In this document: positions 35,740 to 43,191 of the stretch, piece by piece
How positions within the stretch are numbered: position 1 is the first letter of the stretch
How the letters are laid out: the number at the start of each line of letters is the position of its first letter
NCBI RefSeq assembly: GCF_001590785.1
Contig: NZ_LTAO01000023.1
Coordinates: 63,142 to 127,141, forward strand
Direction: 5' to 3'
Origin: Alkalihalobacillus trypoxylicola
GTDB taxonomy: Bacteria > Bacillota > Bacilli > Bacillales > Bacillaceae_D
Length of the DNA: 64,000 bases
The notes under the pieces: model-generated
The model's input: the letters and a program-made list of their open reading frames with translations, nothing else
The model's database searches: none
Told to the model about the DNA's origin: nothing
Translations under genes and position numbers: made by a program

Positions 35740-36032
35740 ATACTGAAACCATACTCATGAATGAATGATTTCACACATGTTAGGTGACCGGCTGTTCACT
35801 TCCCCAAGAAACTTTGCGCCCGGTAGGGTGCTGTCGAACTACCTTTTTTAAAAGTAGATTTCGGCAGCCACTTCCTCCAACTGGAGTCTCCGTCCCTTGT
35901 GTTCGCTAGCCTACGTCTTTCACAGCGAATTTACCACTTCAAAAAAAACCTCCTTTTTTTCACAGTAAGGAGGGTTCATTGTACGTTATTAATATTTGCA
36001 TCCATTACACATCATTTTCAATTTTCTCTCAT
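35740..36032 (+). repeat. Family-2 terminator-bearing repeat, copy B
   Basis: It occupies most of the 560 bp between GH2 and ywdK. It has all blocks of copy A: TTTCACACATGTTAGGTGAC, CCCCAAGAAACTTTGCGCCC, GTCGAACTACCTTTTTT pairing with AAAAGTAGATTTCGGC, ACTGGAGTCTCCGTC, and the tail TTTGCATCCATTACACATCA. Its hairpin (about 35948-35976) reads on the minus strand as AACCCTCCTT...AAGGAGG followed by eight T, and so provides the ywdK terminator. Confidence 0.85.
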
Positions 36033-36080
36033 GGGGTGATTGAAAAACAGTTTTTCTCCTTCCCCTCTTTTCATTATAAT

Positions 36081-36455
36081 TTATAGAGCTCTTACGGCAG
36101 CAATAGCTATAAGCACCCACCCGACAATAAATGCTAATCCTCCTAAAGGAGTAATAGCCCCAAGCTTCGTAATACCTGTAAGCGCCATAATATAAAGACT
36201 TCCAGAAAAAAGTACAATACCAATTAAAAAACTCCAACCAGCACCATTTAATAATGAGGAGGAAGTAAGTTTAAGTGCTAATAAGCCTACAATTAAAATT
36301 CCTACCCCATGTATCATATGATACTGAACACCAGTTTGGTAATTTTTCAGCATACGTTCAGAAATTTTCCCTTCTAATCCATGAGCACCAAACGCTCCAA
36401 TTCCTACAGCTAATGCCATTACTAAACTTCCTATTATTAAAAATATTTTTGCCAT
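36081..36455 (-). CDS. ywdK: DUF423 membrane protein YwdK
   Basis: A protein of about 124 residues with four predicted membrane helices and the DUF423 signature: an N-terminal AVGIGAFGAHGLEGKISERMLKNYQTGVQYHMIH segment, then FSGSLYIMALTG and a final helix ending AAVRAL. It matches B. subtilis YwdK, of unknown function. An ATG at 36461 opens the frame, but AAGGAG lies at the right distance (7 nt) only from the second ATG at 36455. In B. subtilis ywdK follows gerQ (ywdL) directly; here the glycosidase island separates them. Confidence 0.9.
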   Translation of the reverse strand: MAKIFLIIGSLVMALAVGIGAFGAHGLEGKISERMLKNYQTGVQYHMIHGVGILIVGLLALKLTSSSLLNGAGWSFLIGIVLFSGSLYIMALTGITKLGAITPLGGLAFIVGWVLIAIAAVRAL

Positions 36456-36504
36456 GATCATTCTCCTTTTTTGATTTGCTATAATCGATTATACTTGAAT
36501 CAAA

Positions 36505-36735
36505 TTCATAATTCATATCTTATAAATGAAAACCTAGCGATTAAGTTTTTGATTTCCACTTTAGTTAGATGCTTTCCCAGGGGCTTGTCTTCAGCTAACT
36601 CTGACTACGCTGGGCTTCGTCAGAGTGGATCTTCAAACGGTGCTGATCCTTTTGGGAGTCTATACCTACCGTTTCAATCAACAAGTGATTCTACAAACAT
36701 TCAAGACATTTTTTATAACGATTCGTTCACTTAAA
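36505..36735 (+). repeat. Family-1 structured repeat, copy C
   Basis: First of two tandem family-1 copies in the 575-bp gap between ywdK and the acetyltransferase gene. It has the TTTTTGATTTCCACTTTAG block, CTTGTCTTCAGCTAACTC and the internal hairpin ACTCTGAC...GTCAGAGT. The closing stem is imperfect (AGTTAG against CTACC). Confidence 0.85.
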
Positions 36736-36739
36736 CCCA

Positions 36740-37010
36740 TTTCATCTTTCCTATCTTAAAATGAAAACGAAACGATTAGGTGTTTGATTTTCACTTTAGG
36801 TAGATGCTTTCCCAAGGGCTTGTCTTCAGCTAACTCCGACTACGCTGGGCTTCGTCAGAGTGGATCTTCAAACGGCGCTGATCCTTTGGGAGTCTCTACC
36901 TACCGTTTCAATCAACGTGTGAATTCACAAGCATTCAAGACATATTTTTTAATAAACGGTCGGTTTTATTCACTTATAGAGCCATTATGAAATGCACTCA
37001 CTTAAAAACG
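36740..37010 (+). repeat. Family-1 structured repeat, copy D
   Basis: Second tandem copy and the best preserved. AGGTAG (about 36799) pairs with CTACCT (about 36897), CCCAAGG with CCTTTGGG, and ACTCCGAC/GTCAGAGT forms the inner hairpin with one G-U pair. Its right end, GGTCGGTTTTATTCACTTAT, matches copy A near 7272. No gene lies in 36456-37029 other than these two copies. Confidence 0.85.
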
Positions 37011-37029
37011 GCGAACGGAGGTTTTCTAA

Positions 37030-37659
37030 ATGAATCATTTATCAGTTAGACCCTATACAATCACTGATTATCCCGGATTACTCGCTTTGCAAAAGGAAGC
37101 CTTTCCTCCTCCATTTCCAGAGGAGCTTTGGTGGAAAAAGACCCAAATTCAAGCCCATATTGACAGCTTTCCCGAAGGGGCTCTTGCTGCCGAGTTAAAT
37201 GGAATAATCGTCGGTTCCGCCACTTCCTTACTCACAACCTATACCGGTCAACCTCACACTTGGGATGAAATTAGTGACAACGGCTATATAAAAGCGAGTC
37301 ATGAAATACAAGGAGATAGTTTATATGGAATTGATGTATGTGTACATCCGCGTTATAGAGGTCTAGGTATTGCTCAGGCACTATATGATGCTAGAAAAAG
37401 ACTCGTTACACAACAAAAATTAAAACGATTCATCGCAGGCTGCCGTATCCCTAATTATCATATCTATCAAAAGCAAATGACCGTTGAACAATATATAGAA
37501 AGAGTAGTCCATTTTGAAATAAAGGACGATGTTTTAAGCTTTATGTTAAAGCAAGGACTTCAACCACTTCAAATTTTACCAAATTATTTAGAAGATGAGG
37601 AATCTTGTCATTATGGCATTTTGGTCGAATGGAAGCCCGAATTTGAAAGCCATTTTTAA
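37030..37659 (+). CDS. GNAT-family N-acetyltransferase
   Basis: This 209-residue protein has the GNAT fold. A beta-strand-rich first half ends in GIDVCVHPRYRGLGIAQALYDARKRL, where the R-G-L-G-I-A loop binds acetyl-CoA. It continues with a family-specific helix (IPNYHIYQKQMTVEQYIERV) and a C-terminal strand HYGILVEWKPEFE. The acceptor substrate is unknown. ACGGAGG precedes the ATG. It stands alone between tandem family-1 repeats and a terminator shared with ywdI. Confidence 0.85.
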   Translation: MNHLSVRPYTITDYPGLLALQKEAFPPPFPEELWWKKTQIQAHIDSFPEGALAAELNGIIVGSATSLLTTYTGQPHTWDEISDNGYIKASHEIQGDSLYGIDVCVHPRYRGLGIAQALYDARKRLVTQQKLKRFIAGCRIPNYHIYQKQMTVEQYIERVVHFEIKDDVLSFMLKQGLQPLQILPNYLEDEESCHYGILVEWKPEFESHF

Positions 37660-37701
37660 AATAAACGAACGAACTAGCGAGCACATATGTAAATGGATAT
37701 A

Positions 37702-37748
37702 AAAAAGGACGAGCATCCCTAACATAGGAACCTTCGTCCTTTATTTTT
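37702..37748. terminator. Terminator between the GNAT gene and ywdI
   Basis: AAAGGACGA pairs with TCGTCCTTT; A-run on the left and TTTTTT on the right. It serves both convergent genes. Confidence 0.75.
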
Positions 37749-37767
37749 TTAGAAAAAGCCATGCTAA

Positions 37768-38070
37768 TTAAAAATCTAATAAATTATCACCCTTATGCTT
37801 ATCAATCGGTTCTCCGCTTTGTTCAATATGATTAGAAAAGGAAGAAACAGGTTGTATTTGTGTCCATTTTTTATCTGCTACTGAAGGATTTATACTATTA
37901 ACCTGATTCGTTGATTGAGAAGCTTGTGATGTTTTGAAAAGTCGACAGTATGCTTCAAGCGCTGTGACCGTTTCCTTGATGATTTCTTCTTGATTATTTA
38001 TATGAGCTTGTTCTAAACGTTGAATTTGTTCTTTCATGGTTTGTATAACGGATTGTGTTGAAATATTCAT
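37768..38070 (-). CDS. ywdI: YwdI-family protein (DUF5327)
   Basis: A 100-residue soluble protein. The N-terminus NISTQSVIQTMKEQIQRLEQAHINNQEEIIKETVTALEAYCRLF is a predicted two-helix or coiled-coil region, as in YwdI, and is followed by a low-complexity Ser/Asn/Gln-rich linker and the short acidic end DNLLDF. It matches the YwdI family in length and end motif. Function unknown. GAGGAGG lies at the right spacing before the ATG. Its place near ywdK is as in B. subtilis. Confidence 0.75.
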   Translation of the reverse strand: MNISTQSVIQTMKEQIQRLEQAHINNQEEIIKETVTALEAYCRLFKTSQASQSTNQVNSINPSVADKKWTQIQPVSSFSNHIEQSGEPIDKHKGDNLLDF

Positions 38071-38140
38071 TATGACCCTCCTCGCACTTCCATCTTACCA
38101 TATTGAGCTTACAATATGAAAAGTTGAAAAGACCAAAAAC

Positions 38141-38438
38141 AAAAGAGGACGGACAATACCTCACGAATCAATGATTCCACCACTTTAGGTGCCCGCCTGT
38201 ACGCTTCGCCAAGACACTTTGTGTCCGGTCTGGTGCTGCCGAACTAACTTTTTTAAAAGTGGATTTCAGCATGACCACTTCCTCACACTGGAGTCTCCGT
38301 TCCTTGTGTCCTCAAGCTTACGCCTTTCATAGGGAATCTACCCTTTTAAAAAAGAACCCTCCTTTTTCACAGTAAGGAGGGTTCATGGTTCGTTCCTGAT
38401 GTTTGTATCCATTACACATCATTTCAAATTCTCAAAAT
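38141..38438 (+). repeat. Family-2 terminator-bearing repeat, copy C
   Basis: Fills the 380-bp gap between ywdI and the GlnR-like gene. It has GATTCCACCACTTTAGGTGC, CCAAGACACTTTGTGTCCGG, GCCGAACTAACTTTTTT with AAAAGTGGATTTCAGC, ACTGGAGTCTCCGTT and the tail GTATCCATTACACATCA. The hairpin (about 38351-38384) on the minus strand is AACCCTCCTT...AAGGAGGGTT followed by CTTTTTT, so it can stop the upstream minus-strand operon. Confidence 0.85.
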
Positions 38439-38449
38439 CAACTTCTATC

Positions 38450-38716
38450 TCAGTCTCTTTTTGTCTCTTCAGATTCACTTGTTGCTAGTATTGCTTTTAT
38501 CCCTGCAATATTTACTCCTTTTTCTATATAGGACCTTATTAGATGAAACCTCTCCACATCCTCTAAAGAAAACATTCTTTGATTGCCTTCATTTCGCTTT
38601 GGCTTTATCAACCCTTGTTCTTCATAGTAACGAATTTGTCTTGCAGTCAGATTCGTCATCTCCATCACTACACGGATCGGAAAACATGCTTGCTTCTTTG
38701 GGACATTTTGTGACAT
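38450..38716 (-). CDS. GlnR/TnrA-like MerR regulator lacking the C-terminal tail
   Basis: An 88-residue MerR-type DNA-binding domain. It is very like the N-terminal domain of GlnR: FPIRVVMEMTNLTARQIRYYEEQGLI, EGNQRMFSLEDVERFHLIRSYIEKGVNIAGIKAIL. GlnR (about 135 residues) and TnrA (110) have C-terminal tails that read the feedback-inhibited glutamine synthetase; here the protein ends shortly after the helix, SESEETKRD. AAGGAGGAG is well placed before the ATG, so it is not simply a decayed gene. It is 60 bp downstream of the exonuclease gene and possibly cotranscribed with the amt operon. It may act as a constitutive or competing binder at GlnR boxes; this is an inference. Confidence 0.85.
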   Translation of the reverse strand: MSQNVPKKQACFPIRVVMEMTNLTARQIRYYEEQGLIKPKRNEGNQRMFSLEDVERFHLIRSYIEKGVNIAGIKAILATSESEETKRD

Positions 38717-38776
38717 GCCCTCTCCTCCTTACTATCAGTAACCAAATATTTACACATGACAATAAAAGACATTGTA

Positions 38777-39505
38777 TTATCCTTTTGCTAAAAAAGTGTA
38801 CACATCTCTTAAAGAATGGAACCCTAATTGAGTGGCTAATATAAGATTTTGCCTCCACAATTTAGCGGTCATTACCGCATCCTCTAGAGCGTGATGTCGA
38901 TTTTCCACAGGGATTTGATGATATTCACAGCATTCATCAAGAGTTACTAATGATTTGTGTGGAACGACAACCTTAGTTAAAAAAGAGGTATCTACAATTC
39001 GATGCTGAAAAGTCGTTCTCAGCATTTGCCAAGTTGCGTGTGACATAAACTTTTTTTCATGACTAGCATGGTGAGCCACTAGGGTGGTTCCTCCAATGAA
39101 TTGGTAAAAGTTGGTCAGCACTTCTGCTAAAGGAGGAGAATCATTTAATTCATCCTTTTTTAATCCCGTTAAAGCTAACACTTCATCTGATACTTCTTTT
39201 TTTGTTTGGATGGTTGAGTAAAAGGTGTCAGTTTCTATGATATCTGTCCCAATCATCTTAACAGCACCTATTGATAAAATACTATCCCCTCGGTCAGGAT
39301 TAAAGCCGCTAGTTTCTAAATCAAAAACGACAAATGGTAAATGCTTCAATGGTTTATCTAGGACATCACCTTGTTTGAGCTCTCTTTGGATTTGACGTAG
39401 ATGAGACATGCTCTGTGCAGTTGAGCGTTGCTGTGATGATGTATAAATACTGGGACTTAGCTTGGATGATAATTGCTTCATCATCTGAATCATATGATTC
39501 ATCAT
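38777..39505 (-). CDS. DnaQ-like 3'-5' exonuclease
   Basis: A 242-residue protein with the DEDDh exonuclease fold, like the epsilon subunit of DNA polymerase III. ExoI is VVFDLETSGFNPDRGD (D62, E64), ExoIII is HHALEDA (H205, D209), and ALTGLKKDEL is also typical. The ExoII segment reads LVAHHASHEKKFM, so the usual FD pair is HE, with E150 in place of Asp. The first 50 residues are a non-conserved helical extension. The ATG lies 6 bp past the DUF294 stop and the ribosome site overlaps its end. It is third in the amt operon; the reason for this link with ammonium transport is unknown. Confidence 0.85.
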   Translation of the reverse strand: MMNHMIQMMKQLSSKLSPSIYTSSQQRSTAQSMSHLRQIQRELKQGDVLDKPLKHLPFVVFDLETSGFNPDRGDSILSIGAVKMIGTDIIETDTFYSTIQTKKEVSDEVLALTGLKKDELNDSPPLAEVLTNFYQFIGGTTLVAHHASHEKKFMSHATWQMLRTTFQHRIVDTSFLTKVVVPHKSLVTLDECCEYHQIPVENRHHALEDAVMTAKLWRQNLILATQLGFHSLRDVYTFLAKG

Positions 39506-39511
39506 GGTCGT

Positions 39512-40525
39512 CTAGTCCTCCTCCACAAGAGATTCAATTTCCGCATATAGCTTACGCCCTTTTTTAATCCAGTTTTTTAATTGCGCCTTCTCTTCTTTTG
39601 TTAATTTTTCTAATTGAAGATAATGAATAGCATCATAGCTTTCAATTCCTTGCTGCCAAGCTAGTTGGTACTCTAATACCTTTTGATATGTTTTTTGATA
39701 TCTTTTAATGAAATGATATTGAGACGGAAGCTCCTCAAATCTTTTTAATGTGGAGGGTTGGAATATCGATTCTTTCAGAGCTAATAATCGTAAACCGTTA
39801 ACATAAGGAAAATTAACAATTTGCTTCAAATCTAACTTCCCCTGCTGCCTTCCTTTTGTTTCAGTAAGAAGCTGATTAAATAAACCAACCCCCGTCTTCA
39901 AACGTCCAGTATTTTCCGCAAAGCGTGTCATAAGCTGAGGTTGATTCTTTAGAGTAGAAAAAATCGTCTCCTTTAGCTTTTTCAAAAGAGTATCCTCACC
40001 CATGAATGTCCTACTATCGAAAAAAGTTAAAGCATACCGTAAATGTTCCCAAGTATCTTCTCTCAACCAAAGCTTTAATTGCTCTTGCCATGCTGTTAAA
40101 GATTTACACCACCTTGGATAGGAAGCCATCACTTTTCCACTACATTTCTCGTATCCAACAGCTTCTAATGCACGGACTATTTCCTTACCAAGATGTAAAA
40201 AATACTCCTGTAATTCTTCCTGAGCGTCTTCGTCCTCTGCATCTTCATACACAATACCGTGATCCTGATCACTCCAATATAGCTGTTCGCCACGACCACC
40301 ACTTCCTAGAAGAAAGAAAGCAAAGTGAGCAGGAGGTGATCCCCACTCACTTTCTACTTTTTTTTGAGCGACTTCAATCGCTTCAAACATCAACTGTTCA
40401 TGAAATTTAAAAACTGATTCAATAGATGGTGTAAGATTTTTCATAGCTGAAATTCTTTCATGATACAATTCCTTCAATCTACTATGAAACAGCTCATCTC
40501 CTGAACTATTTAAATGCTTTTGCAT
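39512..40525 (-). CDS. DUF294 putative nucleotidyltransferase
   Basis: A 337-residue protein with a nucleotidyltransferase signature like the N-terminal domain of GlnD and of DUF294 signalling proteins: FFLLGSGGRGEQLYWSDQDHGIVYED (G74-S75, D86 and D88 as metal ligands). A C-terminal helical domain (DUF294_C, SLTAWQEQLKLWL, FFDSRTFMG, GLFNQLLTETKG, LDLKQIVNFPYVNGLRLLALKE) follows. It has no CBS or cyclic-nucleotide domain, which many relatives carry. The ATG overlaps the amt stop (TAATG), so it is translationally coupled to the transporter. A role in modifying a nitrogen-signalling partner is attractive, but no PII gene is seen here. Confidence 0.85.
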   Translation of the reverse strand: MQKHLNSSGDELFHSRLKELYHERISAMKNLTPSIESVFKFHEQLMFEAIEVAQKKVESEWGSPPAHFAFFLLGSGGRGEQLYWSDQDHGIVYEDAEDEDAQEELQEYFLHLGKEIVRALEAVGYEKCSGKVMASYPRWCKSLTAWQEQLKLWLREDTWEHLRYALTFFDSRTFMGEDTLLKKLKETIFSTLKNQPQLMTRFAENTGRLKTGVGLFNQLLTETKGRQQGKLDLKQIVNFPYVNGLRLLALKESIFQPSTLKRFEELPSQYHFIKRYQKTYQKVLEYQLAWQQGIESYDAIHYLQLEKLTKEEKAQLKNWIKKGRKLYAEIESLVEED

Positions 40526-41790
40526 TATTTTGCTTCTTTAGCTGGCATATTTTCAGGATAACCATAACTACCATGCTCACTTAAATCAAGACCAGCAATT
40601 TCTTCCTCTTCACTAACTCGTAAACCACCAACGATAGCAGCTGTAATTTTTAATAAGATGAAAGAAGCTACAAATGCGAACAATCCACACACAACTACTG
40701 ACAATACTTGAACTCCTAATTGCTCAAAGCCACCACCGTAGAATAATCCAGCTCTACCACCATTCATCTCTGCTAATTCTGGTGTAGCAAAAAATCCTGT
40801 AGAAATGGTTCCCCAAATACCAGCGATACCATGAACCGAAATAGCGAAGATTGGGTCATCAATTCTGTTTCTATCAAGCATTTTCATACTAAATACGACA
40901 ATAATTCCACCAATAATACCGATAATGACCGCTGCCCAAGGTGCCACAAATGCACACGAAGCTGTAATAGCAACAAGACCTGCTAAAGCACCATTTAACA
41001 TAGTTGGTATATCTGATTTTCCATTTAAGGCCCATATCATGAACAACGCAGCAACCGCACCAGCTGCAGCAGCTAACTGAGTATTTAACGCTACAAACCC
41101 AAAGAATCCGTCAGCAAGTGATACTGTACTACCTGCATTAAATCCAAACCAACCTACCCAAAGAATAAGAACGCCAAGCGCTGTATAAACTTGGTTATGT
41201 CCAGCAATCTCATTTAAAGATCCATCTTTATTGTATTTACCAAGACGCGGCTTCAAGATAATCGTTGCCGCCAAAGCTGCCATTGCACCTGTTAAGTGAA
41301 CAACTGTCGATCCGGCAAAGTCTTGTTTTCCCATTTCAGCAATCCATCCACCATCATTCCATACCCAGTGTGAAACGATTGGATAAACAAACAAGGAGAA
41401 TAATACGGCAAATATAACATATGCAGATAATTTCGCTCTCTCCGCAAATCCTCCAAACGCAATCGTCAATGCTATTGCTGCAAACATTACTTGGAAGTAG
41501 AAATCAACGGAGGGTGCAAGACCTCCATCTGCTGGAGCCGAAGCGTCTCCGTAGAAAAACTGTGTCGTTCCAAATAATCCAAATACACTATCTCCATAAG
41601 CAATCGCCCAACCAGCTGCCCAATAAACAAGTGTAGCAATTCCGACTGTAAATACTGTCTTTCCTGCAATATGACCAGCATTCTTCATCCTAGTGGAACC
41701 GGCCTCTAAAAGAATAAATCCTCCTTGCATTAAAAGAACCAATACCCCTGCTATGACCACCCAAAGATTATCAACTAAAACTAAATCCAT
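40525..41790 (-). CDS. amt: Ammonium transporter (Amt family)
   Basis: A 421-residue channel with eleven predicted membrane helices. It has the Amt signatures FQVMFAAIALTIAFGGFAERAKLSAY, the first pore histidine in GSTVVHLTGAMAALAATIIL and the second in ISVHGIAGIWGTISTG. It conducts ammonium or ammonia at low external nitrogen. In B. subtilis amtB (nrgA) is paired with PII gene glnK; here it is followed by the DUF294 gene. AGGGGAGAGG precedes the ATG. A perfect GlnR/TnrA box lies upstream, predicting activation under nitrogen limitation. The C-terminus ends PAKEAK. Confidence 0.93.
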   Translation of the reverse strand: MDLVLVDNLWVVIAGVLVLLMQGGFILLEAGSTRMKNAGHIAGKTVFTVGIATLVYWAAGWAIAYGDSVFGLFGTTQFFYGDASAPADGGLAPSVDFYFQVMFAAIALTIAFGGFAERAKLSAYVIFAVLFSLFVYPIVSHWVWNDGGWIAEMGKQDFAGSTVVHLTGAMAALAATIILKPRLGKYNKDGSLNEIAGHNQVYTALGVLILWVGWFGFNAGSTVSLADGFFGFVALNTQLAAAAGAVAALFMIWALNGKSDIPTMLNGALAGLVAITASCAFVAPWAAVIIGIIGGIIVVFSMKMLDRNRIDDPIFAISVHGIAGIWGTISTGFFATPELAEMNGGRAGLFYGGGFEQLGVQVLSVVVCGLFAFVASFILLKITAAIVGGLRVSEEEEIAGLDLSEHGSYGYPENMPAKEAK

Positions 41791-41851
41791 TTTGCAACCT
41801 CTCCCCTCAATAGTTCAGCGTTAAGTAAGTTAACATCGCTTGTTATCCCTT

Positions 41852-41902
41852 ATTATACGGTCAAAATTTTCTGAATCTACTGTTATGTCAGATATACTAA
41901 CA
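41852..41902 (-). promoter_or_regulatory. TnrA/GlnR box and promoter of amt
   Basis: TGTCAGATATACTAACA (41886-41902) is an exact match to TGTNAN7TNACA. On the minus strand, TATAAT (41857 to 41852) gives a predicted start near 41845, placing the box centre at about -49, as in TnrA-activated promoters. The -35 region (TAGATT) is weak, as expected for activator dependence. A cre-like TGTAAACGCTTTAC lies further up at 41926-41939 (12/14). Confidence 0.75.
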
Positions 41903-42084
41903 TGTTTTTTCATAAGCGAATTTATTGTAAACGCTTTACTTATAATGGTTTATGATGGTCATTCTCGATAATGCTTATAATGAGAAGCTAATAATGACTT
42001 CATCAGCAAATGGATGTTAGATATTATCACAACCATGTCTATCCTTTGACTTTTTCCTCTATTAAAACCTGTTACATCCTGTAT

Positions 42085-42352
42085 TGAAATGTGGAATTTT
42101 GTGTAATGAGTGCATACAAAGATAAGGCCCTTCCTTCTTTTTCTAAGAAGGAAGAGCCCATTAAATTTGAAGTCCGCTATAGTAACAACACAAGTCACTG
42201 AGGCTCAAGTGGGATGGGGAGCCATGATGAAATCTACTTTTTTTAAAAAAATTAGTTTGGTAACAAGGACTCAGAATGTCTTAGGGGAGCGAACAACTTG
42301 CCACCTAACATATGTGGGATTCTTATTGATGCATATAGTCACAGCAGTTTCT
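42085..42352 (-). repeat. Family-2 repeat, inverted diverged copy D
   Basis: Read on the minus strand it has the blocks of copies A-C: ATTCCCACATATGTTAGGTG, TTGTTCGCTCCCCTAAGACA, CCAAACTAATTTTTTT with AAAAAAAGTAGATTTCATC, a CTTCCTTCTTAGAAAAAGAAGGAAG hairpin-type block (about 42127-42160), and the tail TGCACTCATTACACAAAATT. It fills the gap between the uracil-DNA glycosylase gene and the amt control region. Confidence 0.75.
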
Positions 42353-42357
42353 ACACA

Positions 42358-43104
42358 TTACTTATCTGATTGTATTCCGAGCCAATTTACTAGATGACCG
42401 GTGTCCTTAAAACCATTAAACTTCAAAAAGTCATTTTCATATTTTTCACTACATAACATCGGGTGTCTACTTTCATAAAATTGCCCCTCTTGAATGAACA
42501 CTTTTTTATTAATCGCTTCTTTTCCCCAAAGGAACCAGATTAAATCTGGTCTTCTACTCGATACAAACTGAAGCACTTTATTTGAAAAAGATTCCCATAT
42601 TTTTTTATGACTATTTGCTTTTCCAATTTTACAAGTGAATGAGCAATTCAAGAATAAAACCCCTTGATTTTCTAAAGATTGAAACCATTGCTTTGGTTGA
42701 AGAATCGGAAATTGACCACTTTCTATTTCCTTACGAATTTGCGTATAAGGTTTAATTTGTTTATACTCTTCTATTTCAAAATAATTTTTGTGAATAACAC
42801 GGATAATGTTTTGGATAGAGTTCTGATTAAATTTCTCTGTCCAAGAATGAAGAGTACCTACTTCAAAGGCACGACCAGTCGCAACACCCTCTGCAGGGTA
42901 AACATCCTGTCCTAGCCATATGATATTCATATGATTCAAATCAGTAGACAAAAAACGTAAAGCTTGCCGAGGATTGGTTGGATTAAATTCCTGATCACTT
43001 ATCTCAGTCTCAATTTTCATTACATCATTCATCACTTCATCTGATAATAAATCTTTCCATGAAGGGTGAATTTCATGAGGGATTAAACTAGACAATTCTA
43101 TCAT
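42358..43104 (-). CDS. Divergent uracil-DNA glycosylase
   Basis: A family-1 UDG-like protein of about 248 residues. Catalytic elements can be aligned: the water-activating Asp in GQDVYPAEGVATGRAFEV (D67, F80; usual motif GQDPYHGP), the uracil-reading Asn in LFLNCSFTCKIGKANSHKKIW (N153), WFLWG, and His in SRHPMLCSE (H214; usual HPSPLS). So the key residues remain while surrounding residues have changed. The frame opens at TTG 43119 without a ribosome site; the ATG at 43104 has GAAGAG 7 nt upstream and is preferred. B. subtilis ung lies in this ywd region, so it may be the local ung or an added paralogue. Confidence 0.75.
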   Translation of the reverse strand: MIELSSLIPHEIHPSWKDLLSDEVMNDVMKIETEISDQEFNPTNPRQALRFLSTDLNHMNIIWLGQDVYPAEGVATGRAFEVGTLHSWTEKFNQNSIQNIIRVIHKNYFEIEEYKQIKPYTQIRKEIESGQFPILQPKQWFQSLENQGVLFLNCSFTCKIGKANSHKKIWESFSNKVLQFVSSRRPDLIWFLWGKEAINKKVFIQEGQFYESRHPMLCSEKYENDFLKFNGFKDTGHLVNWLGIQSDK

Positions 43105-43191
43105 TCCTTTACTCTTCAATGATTGTCTGTTTATTTTATAATGAAGCGCAGAATTGGTAAATAAGCTACGATATCTTTTTATATTTTAACG

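Noticed and set aside
36471-36990. Open frames in the family-1 repeats (also 17984-18190) that encode a shared RCFPxGLSSANS peptide
   Set aside because: They have no ribosome site, the copy at 7064 does not keep the frame, and similarity between them follows DNA-level repeat identity. I treat them as by-products of the repeat.
38738-38756. Possible GlnR box upstream of the GlnR-like gene
   Set aside because: TGTAA and TTAC half-sites are present but the spacing is one base off and the last bases do not fit TNACA.
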